In this document: piece by piece, positions 6,159 through 13,406 of the stretch
Position numbering within the stretch: the first letter of the stretch is position 1
How the letters are laid out: every line of letters starts with the position of its first letter
NCBI GenBank assembly: GCA_028708055.1
Contig: JAQVZT010000011.1
Location: forward strand, 1 to 18,062
From: Methanothrix sp.
GTDB lineage: Archaea > Halobacteriota > Methanosarcinia > Methanotrichales > Methanotrichaceae
DNA length: 18,062 nt
Direction of reading: 5' to 3'
The notes under the pieces: model-generated
Told to the model about the DNA's origin: nothing
What the model saw: the letters and a program-made list of their open reading frames with translations, nothing else
Database searches by the model: none
Program-made: the position numbers and the translations under genes

Positions 6159-7080
6159 TCGTCTTTATTATCGCATACATCATCTCATTTACAGGCGCGC
6201 TAAGGCCATGCTTTTTGGCCTGATCTACCACATAGCCGTTGAAGGAATCGATCTCAGTTCTCTTGCCCTTGATCACGTCCTGGTACATGCTCGTGGTATT
6301 GTCTGCATTTTTAGAGATTATGAAGCGGACGAAATCCCGGCAGCTTTTTCGGTCAAGCTCTATGCCGTCCAGAGCTGCTACTTGCAGGCACTCGTCAATC
6401 ACTCTCTCAACCGTCGCCTCAAGATCCATGGATAGCGTCGCTCTATTTTTCTTCCTGATTATTGCACTTATTGGATTAGCTACGGCGTTGACCATGAGCT
6501 TGTTCCACTGAAGATGCTTGAAGTCGCTTGAGAATTCCACGAGAAAGCCTTTCTCTTCAAAGCGCTCTTCGAAAAATTTTCTGGTCATATCAGGAATCCT
6601 GTCTTCCAGAAAGGTAGGGCCAACTCCTTTGAGATCGACTTTGCCATCCTCAAAGAACTGGACGCCCAGAGAGGTGAAACCCTGGTAGGACCGGCCTGAC
6701 GGCATTCCGAGAGCTTCGAGATTTCCCAGTCCGTTCATGAGCAGGAGGAAGTCCGCGCCCTTGAGGCATCCATCAAAGGCTCCCGAATTCAATATCTCAG
6801 CTCGCACTTCCGGTAGGGAATATGCCTTTACACAGACCAGGACCAGGTCCGGACGGAAGCCGGATCTCTCTACCTCTTGCAAACTTGAGAAGATATATTG
6901 GAACCGAATGGAAATAGGTCCTTCTGGTAAGCCTATCATCAGGCCGGATTTCCTTATCTTCTCGATGTGGCCGCGTCTTCCCAGCAGGGCAATGTTCCGG
7001 GTGCAATTCGATCCCTCCGATAGAAGATAGCCCATAAAGCTGCCTATCGCCCCAGCCCCATAGATCAGCACGTTAGCCAT
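6142..7080 (-). CDS. panE: 2-dehydropantoate 2-reductase (ketopantoate reductase)
   Basis: This NADPH-dependent enzyme reduces ketopantoate to pantoate for coenzyme A synthesis. Numbered from ATG 7080 (312 residues), the Rossmann motif YGAGAIGS is at 7-14, VCVKAY follows the second beta region, LLMNGLGN lies at about 113-120, and the catalytic domain shows QWNKLMVNAVANP with Lys194, Asn198 and Asn202, then SMYQDVIKGKRTEID with Ser264 and Glu276. These match the E. coli PanE Lys176, Asn180, Asn184, Ser244 and Glu256. ATG 7080 is preferred because GGAGTG lies 9 nt upstream; GTG 7092 would add four residues. It is probably co-transcribed with the overlapping acylphosphatase gene. Confidence 0.93.
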   Translation of the reverse strand: MANVLIYGAGAIGSFMGYLLSEGSNCTRNIALLGRRGHIEKIRKSGLMIGLPEGPISIRFQYIFSSLQEVERSGFRPDLVLVCVKAYSLPEVRAEILNSGAFDGCLKGADFLLLMNGLGNLEALGMPSGRSYQGFTSLGVQFFEDGKVDLKGVGPTFLEDRIPDMTRKFFEERFEEKGFLVEFSSDFKHLQWNKLMVNAVANPISAIIRKKNRATLSMDLEATVERVIDECLQVAALDGIELDRKSCRDFVRFIISKNADNTTSMYQDVIKGKRTEIDSFNGYVVDQAKKHGLSAPVNEMMYAIIKTIENRE

Positions 7081-7197
7081 ATAATCAGCCACTCCCCGGC
7101 GGCTATGAATGGCAGCTCTGAATCTATGAGAATCTATCGCAAGGAATTATCGTGAGGTTCCGGGATTGGAAATATCTGAAAAAAATGGAGTGCAGCT

Positions 7198-8322
7198 TCA
7201 TCCCTCATTGCCAAGGTCTGTCTCGCTGCCTCCACTGCTGCTGCCGTAGTCGCTGCTGACTCCCGCGCCCATGCAGTTGCACCTGCCGTTGGCATAGTAG
7301 CATCCATCAGGGCAGTCTGCTACCGGATTGGGAGCAGGATTAAACGGACCCGGCTCTGGGTTGGGATTCGGCACAGGTCCGGGCATGGGTTCAGGATTAT
7401 AGCCCCGACAGTAGCACTGGCCATTGATATAGTCGCAGAGCGGATTGCTCTCACATTCAGCTACTGGATTAGGGGCTGGCTTCATATAACACTGGCACCT
7501 TCCGTCGCTCCATTCGCAGGTCTGTGTATCTGTGCTTCTTGCTTCGCAGTCTGCCACGGGATTTGGAGCAGGCTTCATGTAGCACTGGCACCTTCCGTCA
7601 CGCCACTCGCAGGTCTGTGTGTCTGAGCTTCTTGCCTCGCATTCCTTCCTGGGGTCAGGAGTGGGCTTGGGAACTGGCCGGATCGCGTTAGAATAGACAT
7701 CCACGATGACCGCATTGCTGTATCCGATATTGGTGGCAAACAGGTTTTTATGCCTGCCGGGCGAATCGGCATAATACCAGATATAGTAGTATCCGCTTTG
7801 CACCGTTCCCAGGTTATATCCCATGACATAACCGCCTGGGTAAATCTCATACATGATGACCGGAGAGGTTTGCGGAACGTAGAGCAGTTCTCGGGCCCAC
7901 CCGCCCCAGGGCATTGTGGCATAGAGCGTCCAGCTGACAGCCCTCTCAATCCACAATCCGGGATTGTTGGATGGGAACGTCGTAGAAAAGTCGTTCCAGG
8001 CCAGATAGTCTCCATTGTAGTACATGTACCTTGGCGGATTGGAAAGGACGGCAGAGGGCATCAGAGTCTTCAGATCGGTGGCCGGTGGAGTCTGATCTGT
8101 GTAAGCGGCAACTTCCGATCCAGCATCCTCCGAAGCTGCCTGGGGCGCTCCGGATTCAACGAAAGCGCTTTCAAGGTTGCCTGATGGAACCATAGCGTTG
8201 AATTGAGTAATGGTCATATTCTCTGCACCAGAATTGTCGGACTGGTCCAATCCTCCCAGCGATATGCTGCAAATGAGGAGTGTGGCTATAGCAATCCGAG
8301 ACAGCAAATAGTAGGCTTTCAT
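7198..8322 (-). CDS. Secreted protein with four Cys-rich repeats
   Basis: The family is not recognised. The 374-residue product starts with a signal peptide (hydrophobic core about residues 9-24; cleavage likely near SLGG). Residues ~90-215 are rich in Tyr and Trp and look like a beta-sandwich domain (PGLWIERAVSWTLY, GYYYIWYYADSPGRH). Then come four Cys modules at about 228-247, 259-278, 290-305 and 337-350, with a 31-residue period over the first three. Each ends in a [D/N]G[R/Q]CxC signature and they are joined by MKPAPNPVA linkers; a Pro/Asn/Gly-rich spacer precedes the fourth. Each module could hold two disulfides or a metal. The protein ends with a Ser/Gly-rich tail, with no C-terminal membrane anchor. 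The start is ATG 8322 with GAGAGG 4 nt upstream. Likely an envelope or extracellular protein. Confidence 0.75.
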   Translation of the reverse strand: MKAYYLLSRIAIATLLICSISLGGLDQSDNSGAENMTITQFNAMVPSGNLESAFVESGAPQAASEDAGSEVAAYTDQTPPATDLKTLMPSAVLSNPPRYMYYNGDYLAWNDFSTTFPSNNPGLWIERAVSWTLYATMPWGGWARELLYVPQTSPVIMYEIYPGGYVMGYNLGTVQSGYYYIWYYADSPGRHKNLFATNIGYSNAVIVDVYSNAIRPVPKPTPDPRKECEARSSDTQTCEWRDGRCQCYMKPAPNPVADCEARSTDTQTCEWSDGRCQCYMKPAPNPVAECESNPLCDYINGQCYCRGYNPEPMPGPVPNPNPEPGPFNPAPNPVADCPDGCYYANGRCNCMGAGVSSDYGSSSGGSETDLGNEG

Positions 8323-8388
8323 GTTCCCTCTCGATTCTTAAATAATTGTACCGGATTATTTAGAACCTGGAGAGGTTAATTCCCTTTT

Positions 8389-8402
8389 TTGCCTATAAAT
8401 TT
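8389..8402 (-). promoter_or_regulatory. Candidate TATA box of the secreted Cys-repeat gene
   Basis: Minus strand AAATTTATAGGC lies about 70 nt before the start codon in a 123-nt AT-rich gap, giving a predicted leader of about 40 nt. Confidence 0.45.
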
Positions 8403-8445
8403 TTGTATTGTTCGGCAACAAAAAGAAATTCACAGTTCGATAATG

Positions 8446-10155
8446 CTACGCCAAAATCAGGTGCAAAATAGTGCCTACCAGGAGCGCTGCCACTAATCTC
8501 AATGCGATCGATTTCATGGTGCCCGACACCCCCAGCTCCTTAAGCATCACCATAAATGTTGCCACGCAGGGAAGGTACATTGCCAGCACCACAGACGCAA
8601 TAACGAGCTGCACGGCATTCATTCCCAGGGGCGCAAACATTCCTATCCCGACATCTTTTCGCAAAAAGCCGATGATCAGTGCCGTAGCGGCGTCGCTTGG
8701 CAGCCCCAGGAGTCCGGATACCAACGGCCTCATTGCTTCACCAATCAGATGCATAAGGCCGGTAAGGAAAAAGAAGTTCATCACAATCATGCCCAGGGCA
8801 ATGTATGGAACAGCCTCTTTTAAAAATTCGCGAATGCGGATGAATGTCTTCTTGAGAAGCGAATGAGGGTTTGGCATGCGGTAGGGAGGTATCTCCAAAA
8901 AGATCTCCGGGGACTCGCCGCCAATAAATCTGTGCAGCAGAAAACCGGTCACTGCGAAGGTACAAAAGAGTGTTAGGTAGACCAGCAGTATGTATTTCAA
9001 GCCGTAAGGGGCGAGCATTCCGAAGATCATGGCCGATTGGGACGCACAGGGAATCGCCATGGTCATTAGCGTGGCCGCCAGGTACCTTTGTTTGGGTGAC
9101 TCCAGGATGCGCACGGATAGCACTGCCGGCACACTGCAACCCATTCCCAGAACGCAGGGCAGGATAGCTGCCCCATGCAGTCCGATTCTATGCATGAAGG
9201 CATCCAGAATGATGCTCAGCCTGGGAAGGTAGCCTATGTCCTCCAGCATGCCCAAAACCAGGTAAAAAGGAATGAGGAATGGCAGAACCACACCCAGCGG
9301 AATATACAGGCCAGTGGTAAGGATGCCGAATGACTTTAGCAGCTCAGGGGACGTCCCGATCAGAATGTCACGCAGCAGTGGCGAACTGATATAACTTTCT
9401 ACAACCTGGCTTATGAATTGGCTGTAGGCCAAAAAAATCGGGTCGGTGACTCTTAATTGCAGCATCTCACCGATTTCAATCACCAGGCTGAATGAAAGAT
9501 AAAGCGCGAGAATTGCCAGCGGAATTCCAGTCAGAGGCTTTATGGATAGATCTTCGAGATGATCGAAGACAGACGGATGGCGGTGCATTACCTTCTGCGT
9601 CCGGGCGGCAATCTCACCTATCCTCGCCCATCTCTGATTCGATGAGTCGAAATGGACTGCTGGCGGCGGACTGGATTTGCCTGCCTCTCTTAAGGCACAG
9701 ACAAGATCCCGGATGCCCTGACCGCTCACCGCCACCGTGGCTATTACGGGAACACCGAGCTCCTTTTCCAGAGCTTTTGCATTAATCAAAATGCCCTTTC
9801 TGGTTGCGACATCCCATAAATTGAGGGCGACGACTGTGGGCACACCCTGTTCCAGGATTTGCAGGGTGAGGAACAGGTTTCTCTCCAGGTTGGTGGCATC
9901 GATGACGTTTACGACCACATCTGCTCCATTCAAGAAGATCTTGCGGCTGACCTCCTCCACTCGAGTTGTAGGGTCCAGGGAATAGACTCCCGGAGCATCC
10001 ACAAGGGTTGTCATCTGTTCACCCAGTTTCATGCGACCTTCGGTATATTCTACTGTGGTCCCGGGGTAATTGGCGGAGATAACATCGATTCCAGTCAGCC
10101 GCGAGAATATGACGCTCTTGCCCACGTTGGGATTGCCCATGAGAATGATCTTCAC
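8446..10155 (-). CDS. feoB: FeoB-type ferrous iron transporter (short form)
   Basis: An N-terminal G domain is followed by a polytopic membrane domain. G1 is GNPNVGKS (7-14), the G2 region NYPGTTVE (29-36), G3 DAPG (53-56), G4 NLWD (112-115) and G5 VSGQG (143-147). The membrane part has the two FeoB Gate halves: ILPCVLGMGCSVPAVLSVRIL with AIPCASQSAM, and GFLRKDVGIGMF with YLPCVATFMVMLKE, including the conserved Cys residues proposed to line the Fe(II) path. At 569 residues it is about 100 shorter than typical archaeal FeoB and about 200 shorter than E. coli FeoB, mostly through shorter linkers. No FeoA gene lies beside it. The start is GTG 10155, with GGAG 9 nt upstream. A related GTP-gated transporter for another metal is possible. 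Confidence 0.88.
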   Translation of the reverse strand: MKIILMGNPNVGKSVIFSRLTGIDVISANYPGTTVEYTEGRMKLGEQMTTLVDAPGVYSLDPTTRVEEVSRKIFLNGADVVVNVIDATNLERNLFLTLQILEQGVPTVVALNLWDVATRKGILINAKALEKELGVPVIATVAVSGQGIRDLVCALREAGKSSPPPAVHFDSSNQRWARIGEIAARTQKVMHRHPSVFDHLEDLSIKPLTGIPLAILALYLSFSLVIEIGEMLQLRVTDPIFLAYSQFISQVVESYISSPLLRDILIGTSPELLKSFGILTTGLYIPLGVVLPFLIPFYLVLGMLEDIGYLPRLSIILDAFMHRIGLHGAAILPCVLGMGCSVPAVLSVRILESPKQRYLAATLMTMAIPCASQSAMIFGMLAPYGLKYILLVYLTLFCTFAVTGFLLHRFIGGESPEIFLEIPPYRMPNPHSLLKKTFIRIREFLKEAVPYIALGMIVMNFFFLTGLMHLIGEAMRPLVSGLLGLPSDAATALIIGFLRKDVGIGMFAPLGMNAVQLVIASVVLAMYLPCVATFMVMLKELGVSGTMKSIALRLVAALLVGTILHLILA

Positions 10156-10243
10156 TTTCTATGGCTCCATTTGCATGATTAGTGGCTCAATGTGCGCAAC
10201 CAAAAAGAGCATTTTGATTTTTTATTGGATATTTTGATACAAA

Positions 10244-11314
10244 TCATTGGTATATCTTCAGCCCCTCGTTGTTCACCTTTGTCTCTATGGCAATCTCCAG
10301 ACCCAACGGCTCGATCAATCCTGCGACCGCATCCCGGCTCCATTCGGTTACAATGGCGATTGATGGTCCAACTGAGCTCATTCCCACGAATTCCAGGCCC
10401 GCCTCGCGAAGCAGGCTCATCTGCCGGTAGATCTCAAACCCGTGGTGCTCTACCTCGGCCCTCTTCGAGCCCCGGAACTCTATCTCCCAGATTATATCCC
10501 CTATCTTTTTCAGATCGCCCCGCTCCAGAGCCGGGATGAGATCCATGAGCAGAAGATATGCTTTGAGTTCCCGATCCTGATAGTCGAGGTTCCTGGCCCG
10601 GTTCATGAGCAGATCGAATTCCGCCCTGCCGGCAGAAGAGGCTAGCGTAGGCGGGATGGCGATGAAGACGTTCTTGTCATCCGCAAAGCTATGGCGGTAG
10701 GCTACAGCCAGCTCGTCGCCGGTGATAACCATGCCCCCGTAGGTGGCAGCCGCAGGACCCACTCCCGTCTCAAAGCCCCTGGCGACCTGTCCGTCTTCCG
10801 TCTCCTCCACATAATTGTGGCCGATGAGCAGGCGAATCTGTTCGGCATTTAGCGGCGAGCCGAGAGCAGCATTCATGGCGTGGCCCAGCGCCAGGAGCAC
10901 AGATCCTGTCGATCCCAGGCCGACATGCTTCTTTTCGTGGTCGGAGATGGAAATCCTGAAGCCGCCATCGTAGTGAACCGTCTTTTTATAGACCTCTGCG
11001 AAATGGCGGATAATTGGCTCACGCGAATAGTCTATCTCCAGGCCGGATTCAGTGCATTCGACCTCTGCTGAGCAGTATATCTGCAGGGCAAAGCCCACGC
11101 CGCCTCCGCCCGGTCGATCTGGGGCAAAACGGTTCATATCCAGAACCGTCAGATGAATGCGCCCGGGCGCTATCGCCTTCACTTTGCCGGTGCGCGGCGA
11201 GAGCTGGCAGTCTCCAGCGAATCCCAGTGTATGGACGTACTCACCCGGCTTAAAGGGCTGAAACTCATACTCAACAAGGTCCAGATCGCCCCCTCTGATC
11301 TTCATCTTGGCCAA
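10244..11314 (-). CDS. mptG: Beta-ribofuranosylaminobenzene 5'-phosphate (beta-RFAP) synthase
   Basis: This GHMP-superfamily enzyme condenses PRPP with 4-hydroxybenzoate or 4-aminobenzoate, with loss of CO2, in the first committed step towards tetrahydromethanopterin/sarcinapterin. Evidence: APGRIHLTVLDMN at 49-61 and GGGGVGFAL at 69-77 match the family N-terminal strand and Gly loop; HVGLGSTGSVLLALG at 130-144 is the GHMP ATP-type loop; GFETGVGPAAATYGG at 180-194 and VGMSSVGPSIAIV near the C-terminus complete the pattern. An N-terminal extension of ~45 residues precedes the catalytic core. Pantoate kinase, another archaeal GHMP protein, has a different N-terminal signature, so it is less likely. 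The start is TTG 11314: AGGTG sits 7 nt upstream, and the gene follows the DUF2148 gene after 16 nt, suggesting an operon. Confidence 0.88.
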   Translation of the reverse strand: MAKMKIRGGDLDLVEYEFQPFKPGEYVHTLGFAGDCQLSPRTGKVKAIAPGRIHLTVLDMNRFAPDRPGGGGVGFALQIYCSAEVECTESGLEIDYSREPIIRHFAEVYKKTVHYDGGFRISISDHEKKHVGLGSTGSVLLALGHAMNAALGSPLNAEQIRLLIGHNYVEETEDGQVARGFETGVGPAAATYGGMVITGDELAVAYRHSFADDKNVFIAIPPTLASSAGRAEFDLLMNRARNLDYQDRELKAYLLLMDLIPALERGDLKKIGDIIWEIEFRGSKRAEVEHHGFEIYRQMSLLREAGLEFVGMSSVGPSIAIVTEWSRDAVAGLIEPLGLEIAIETKVNNEGLKIYQ

Positions 11315-11328
11315 GGATATTCACCTGC
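11312..11328 (-). promoter_or_regulatory. Ribosome binding site fixing the mptG TTG start
   Basis: Minus strand GCAGGTGA lies 7 nt before TTG GCC AAG, between the DUF2148 stop codon and mptG. Confidence 0.6.
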
Positions 11329-11330
11329 AA

Positions 11331-11882
11331 TCAGGCCGGTCGGTCGAAATAGATGCTCTTTCCTGAGGCTTTGAGCGGCAATCCGTAAGCTACGCGGCAG
11401 CCTTCCAGCCAGTTCAGGGATAGAGCCGCGACTCCTGCACTGAACATTATCCGGTTGTCGACATTATGCAGACTGGCAGTCTTGGCAGCCGAGCCCAGAG
11501 CAATGCCGAGGTCAGCCATCTTGATGGCGCAATTGGGGCCGTGAAAAGGCATTTTCGGCTTCTCAGCCAGGAAACGCTCCTGTGCCTGCCGCATCTCATT
11601 GCAGGTTGCATAACCGCATCCTCCGCAGTCAAGGCCCGCGCTATCGGCAGCCCGGCAGCCGATAAGAAGGCAGGCATCGCTCTTCTCCAGGTTGCCGGCG
11701 TCTCTCAGAAAGAACTTGATTCCTCTCGCCTCGCCCAGGCGGCGCAGCTCTCCAGATAGCTCCTCCAGCTCTTTGCCGGTCGCAACTCTGATTACTATCG
11801 AGTCCTGCCCCCGGCCTTTGGGTGCGGTGCGAGCAGAGAGCGCCATGAGCTCTGCTACCAATTCCACAGCTCTTAAAGTCAT
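11331..11882 (-). CDS. DUF2148 ferredoxin-like protein
   Basis: This 183-residue protein matches the archaeal and anaerobe DUF2148 family of small proteins with a ferredoxin-like Cys cluster. Visible are CLLIGCR (Cys71, Cys76), LDCGGCGYATC (Cys86, Cys89, Cys94) and HGPNCAIKMADLGIALGSA with Cys118, then a C-terminal Cys162 in LEGCRVAYGLPL. CGGCGYxxC is a typical [4Fe-4S] ligand motif. The N-terminus (TLRAVELVAELMALSARTAPK) is the characteristic family start. Function is unproven; a redox or cluster-binding role is inferred. It has a TATA box placed for a leaderless mRNA and probably leads a two-gene operon with mptG. Confidence 0.85.
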   Translation of the reverse strand: MTLRAVELVAELMALSARTAPKGRGQDSIVIRVATGKELEELSGELRRLGEARGIKFFLRDAGNLEKSDACLLIGCRAADSAGLDCGGCGYATCNEMRQAQERFLAEKPKMPFHGPNCAIKMADLGIALGSAAKTASLHNVDNRIMFSAGVAALSLNWLEGCRVAYGLPLKASGKSIYFDRPA

Positions 11883-11901
11883 AAAAAGAGAATTAGCGAA
11901 C

Positions 11902-11913
11902 TGCTATATATGT
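11902..11913 (-). promoter_or_regulatory. TATA box of the DUF2148-mptG unit (leaderless mRNA)
   Basis: Minus strand ATATATAG ends 21 nt before the ATG, so transcription is predicted to start at or within a few bases of the start codon. This fits the absence of a ribosome binding site. The box overlaps the end of the upstream gene. Confidence 0.55.
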
Positions 11914-12329
11914 CAATGGCCCTCATCGAGAATGGTATAATCATCATGGTCAATGATACTGCCAGTCTGCCTGCGACTGCCTGTTCCGGCTTTATCTCCC
12001 CGTTCCTTAAACATGTTCAGCAAGAGAGCGGCAAGAGCCGAGAGCGCTGCTGTACCGAGAAAGCCTCTCTTTCTGGCAAACCGAAAGAGCAATAGCTCCA
12101 CTGCGCCTTTGAATAGAATCGAAAGAAGGCTGGAGCCGCCTTTTCCTCCTGCCGGGGCCGCCGCCGGCCTTATGAGCCTGGAAAAGAATGCCATTAATTG
12201 AGATTTTCTGGATGGCTGGAGCGTCCAGTTAACAGATTTTATCAGCGCCGCCAGGAAAGCACTCCTCATTGCTTTGTTGAGAAGCAGAGCGCTAATAGCG
12301 GTCTTTATGAGCTTTATCAGCATTCCCAT
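11913..12329 (-). CDS. Small membrane protein of unknown function
   Basis: Unrecognised, 138 residues. Hydrophobic segments at about 5-18 (IKLIKTAISALLL) and 24-32, and a longer one around 67-107 (LLSILFKGAVELLLF, GTAALSALAALLLN) suggest two or three membrane-associated helices. They are joined by a basic linker (QPSRKSQ, RFARKR). The tail IIDHDDYTILDEGH is acidic and probably cytoplasmic. The start is ATG 12329, which has no ribosome binding site but a TATA-like box about 22 nt upstream, so the mRNA is likely leaderless. Its gene order with the DUF2148 gene, on the same strand, gives no firm clue to function. Confidence 0.6.
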   Translation of the reverse strand: MGMLIKLIKTAISALLLNKAMRSAFLAALIKSVNWTLQPSRKSQLMAFFSRLIRPAAAPAGGKGGSSLLSILFKGAVELLLFRFARKRGFLGTAALSALAALLLNMFKERGDKAGTGSRRQTGSIIDHDDYTILDEGH

Positions 12330-12351
12330 CAGGGATAATTGCAGTCTGCAG

Positions 12352-12363
12352 GGATATATTATT
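12352..12363 (-). promoter_or_regulatory. Candidate TATA box for the small membrane protein gene
   Basis: Minus strand AATAATATATCC ends about 24 nt before ATG 12329. It overlaps the stop codon of the upstream 74-residue gene. Confidence 0.4.
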
Positions 12364-12586
12364 ATCTCTCGGTTTCAAACTCCTCAGGCCAGAGAATCCT
12401 CTCTTTGCTTCTCTGTTTTATCATCTCTTCCGCCTCTGCGACAGTTATTCCGAAGACCTCAGCCAGGATCTCCTGGGCAGCATGAAGCTTCAGATCTATC
12501 AAGTCATCATTGCGCATATGGGAGTTTTCAGAAAGCGCAATGGGATTTCCCTTCAAGCCGTCCATGTTGTCGAGAACCTTTGCCAT
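12362..12586 (-). CDS. Small hypothetical protein (74 residues)
   Basis: The family is not recognised. The product is acidic and probably helical and cytosolic: the C-terminal half (AAQEILAEVFGITVAEAEEMIKQR) predicts one or two amphipathic helices resembling a small helical-bundle or UBA-like fold, but this is a guess. Reality is supported by a strong ribosome binding site, GGAGGT 9 nt before ATG 12586, and by a TATA-like GATTTATAC at 12660-12668 that gives a leader of about 50 nt. Confidence 0.65.
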   Translation of the reverse strand: MAKVLDNMDGLKGNPIALSENSHMRNDDLIDLKLHAAQEILAEVFGITVAEAEEMIKQRSKERILWPEEFETER

Positions 12587-12658
12587 ATGGAGAATACCTC
12601 CGCATTCAGATTTTTCGGGCCCATTTTACCATCGGATTGCCTTCACTCTGCTCTCATC

Positions 12659-12669
12659 TGGTATAAATC
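12659..12669 (-). promoter_or_regulatory. Candidate TATA box of the 74-residue gene
   Basis: Minus strand GATTTATACC lies about 75 nt upstream of ATG 12586. It overlaps the stop codon of the YkgJ-like gene. Confidence 0.45.
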
Positions 12670-13049
12670 TATTTCTCAAAATAAAAGCCGCAATTCTGGA
12701 GGTTATTCAAATCCTCAGGTGTAAGCGGGAATGCTTTGCAGATGGATGGACGAATGCGATATATCCTGCAGCGCTTGCCCTTGAAGTCATATGCGAGGCA
12801 CGATCCGCAGCATTTACCGCATCTGATGCATCTTCCGCTCCTTTTTACTCTCCATTCCTGTACTTGCTTATTCTTCAGGTACCAGACGATCCTTCTCCGA
12901 ATCCATCCATCCAGCATAAATAAACCCGCTAATACTCCCATATTGCCGACTGAGTGTAATGCATTTCTCCAGGCAAGGCAATCTGCCCGGCATGCAAAAA
13001 CCGCAGAGATGATTAAAAAGATTGCGGCCCGCACATTCAGACCTCTCAT
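12669..13049 (-). CDS. YkgJ-type cysteine-cluster protein with N-terminal membrane segments
   Basis: The C-terminal half is the YkgJ/zinc- or iron-chelating cysteine-cluster domain. The signature runs CIRCGKCCGSC (Cys81, 84, 87, 88, 91 in the longer numbering), CRIYRIRPSIC (Cys101, Cys111), then FPLTPED and a final Cys127 in NCGFYFEK. The metal bound is not established for the family. Unusually, the domain is preceded by about 60 residues with two hydrophobic stretches (RAAIFLIISAVFACRADC and VGNMGVLAGLFML) that would tether it to the membrane. ATG 13049 is the preferred start (126 residues); GTG 13070 would add seven. No ribosome binding site is evident. The gene is divergent from rubrerythrin across the repeat array, so a shared redox or metal response is conceivable. 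Confidence 0.78.
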   Translation of the reverse strand: MRGLNVRAAIFLIISAVFACRADCLAWRNALHSVGNMGVLAGLFMLDGWIRRRIVWYLKNKQVQEWRVKRSGRCIRCGKCCGSCLAYDFKGKRCRIYRIRPSICKAFPLTPEDLNNLQNCGFYFEK

Positions 13050-13090
13050 ACTTGCAGAGGCGTCATGCACTCCCTGATATCATAATACCC

Positions 13091-13370
13091 AGGCTCATGC
13101 CCATCTCGTACCTAAGATCATGCCCAGGTTCATGCCCATCTCGTACCCAAGCTCATACCCAGGTTCATGCCCATCTCGTACCCAAGCTCATACCCAGGTT
13201 CATGCCCATCTCGTACCCAAGCTCATACCCAGGTTCATGCCCATCTCGTACCCAAGCTCATACCTAGGCTCATGCCCATCTTGTATCTAAGATCATGCCC
13301 AGGTTCATGCTCATCTCGTACTCAAGATCATACCCAGGCTCATGCTGGATTCATATTTGGGCTCATACCT
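13091..13370. repeat. Tandem array of eight 35-bp units
   Basis: Units begin at 13091, 13126, 13161, 13196, 13231, 13266, 13301 and 13336, each starting AGGYTCATGC. Units 2, 3 and 4 are identical and unit 5 differs only at its last base; units 1, 6 and 7 carry a few changes and unit 8 is degenerate. Each unit divides into sub-repeats of 12, 11 and 12 bp ending in TCATGCCC-, TCGTACCC- and TCATACCC-like octamers, so a CCC triplet recurs about once per DNA turn. There are no unique spacers, so this is not a CRISPR array. Since 35 is not a multiple of 3, apparent peptides cycle frames and are not a protein repeat. The array fills most of the 357-nt divergent intergenic region. Confidence 0.95.
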
Positions 13371-13371
13371 A

Positions 13372-13382
13372 AGCTATATCTA
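13372..13382 (+). promoter_or_regulatory. Candidate TATA box of the rubrerythrin gene
   Basis: GCTATATCTA ends about 26 nt before ATG 13407, immediately after the last repeat unit, predicting a leaderless or nearly leaderless mRNA. Confidence 0.5.
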
Positions 13383-13406
13383 CGTGAAATGAGAAAAGAC
13401 AGAAAC

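Noticed and set aside
13091..13370. CRISPR array
   Set aside because: Repeats are directly contiguous, with no unique spacers, and no cas genes are near.
13022..13406. Protein repeats (PISYPSSYPGSC, QAHTQVHAHLVPKLIPR) as an N-terminal extension of rubrerythrin
   Set aside because: The 35-bp unit is not a multiple of three, so the peptide cycles through frames. Rubrerythrin has a canonical start at 13407 behind its own TATA box.
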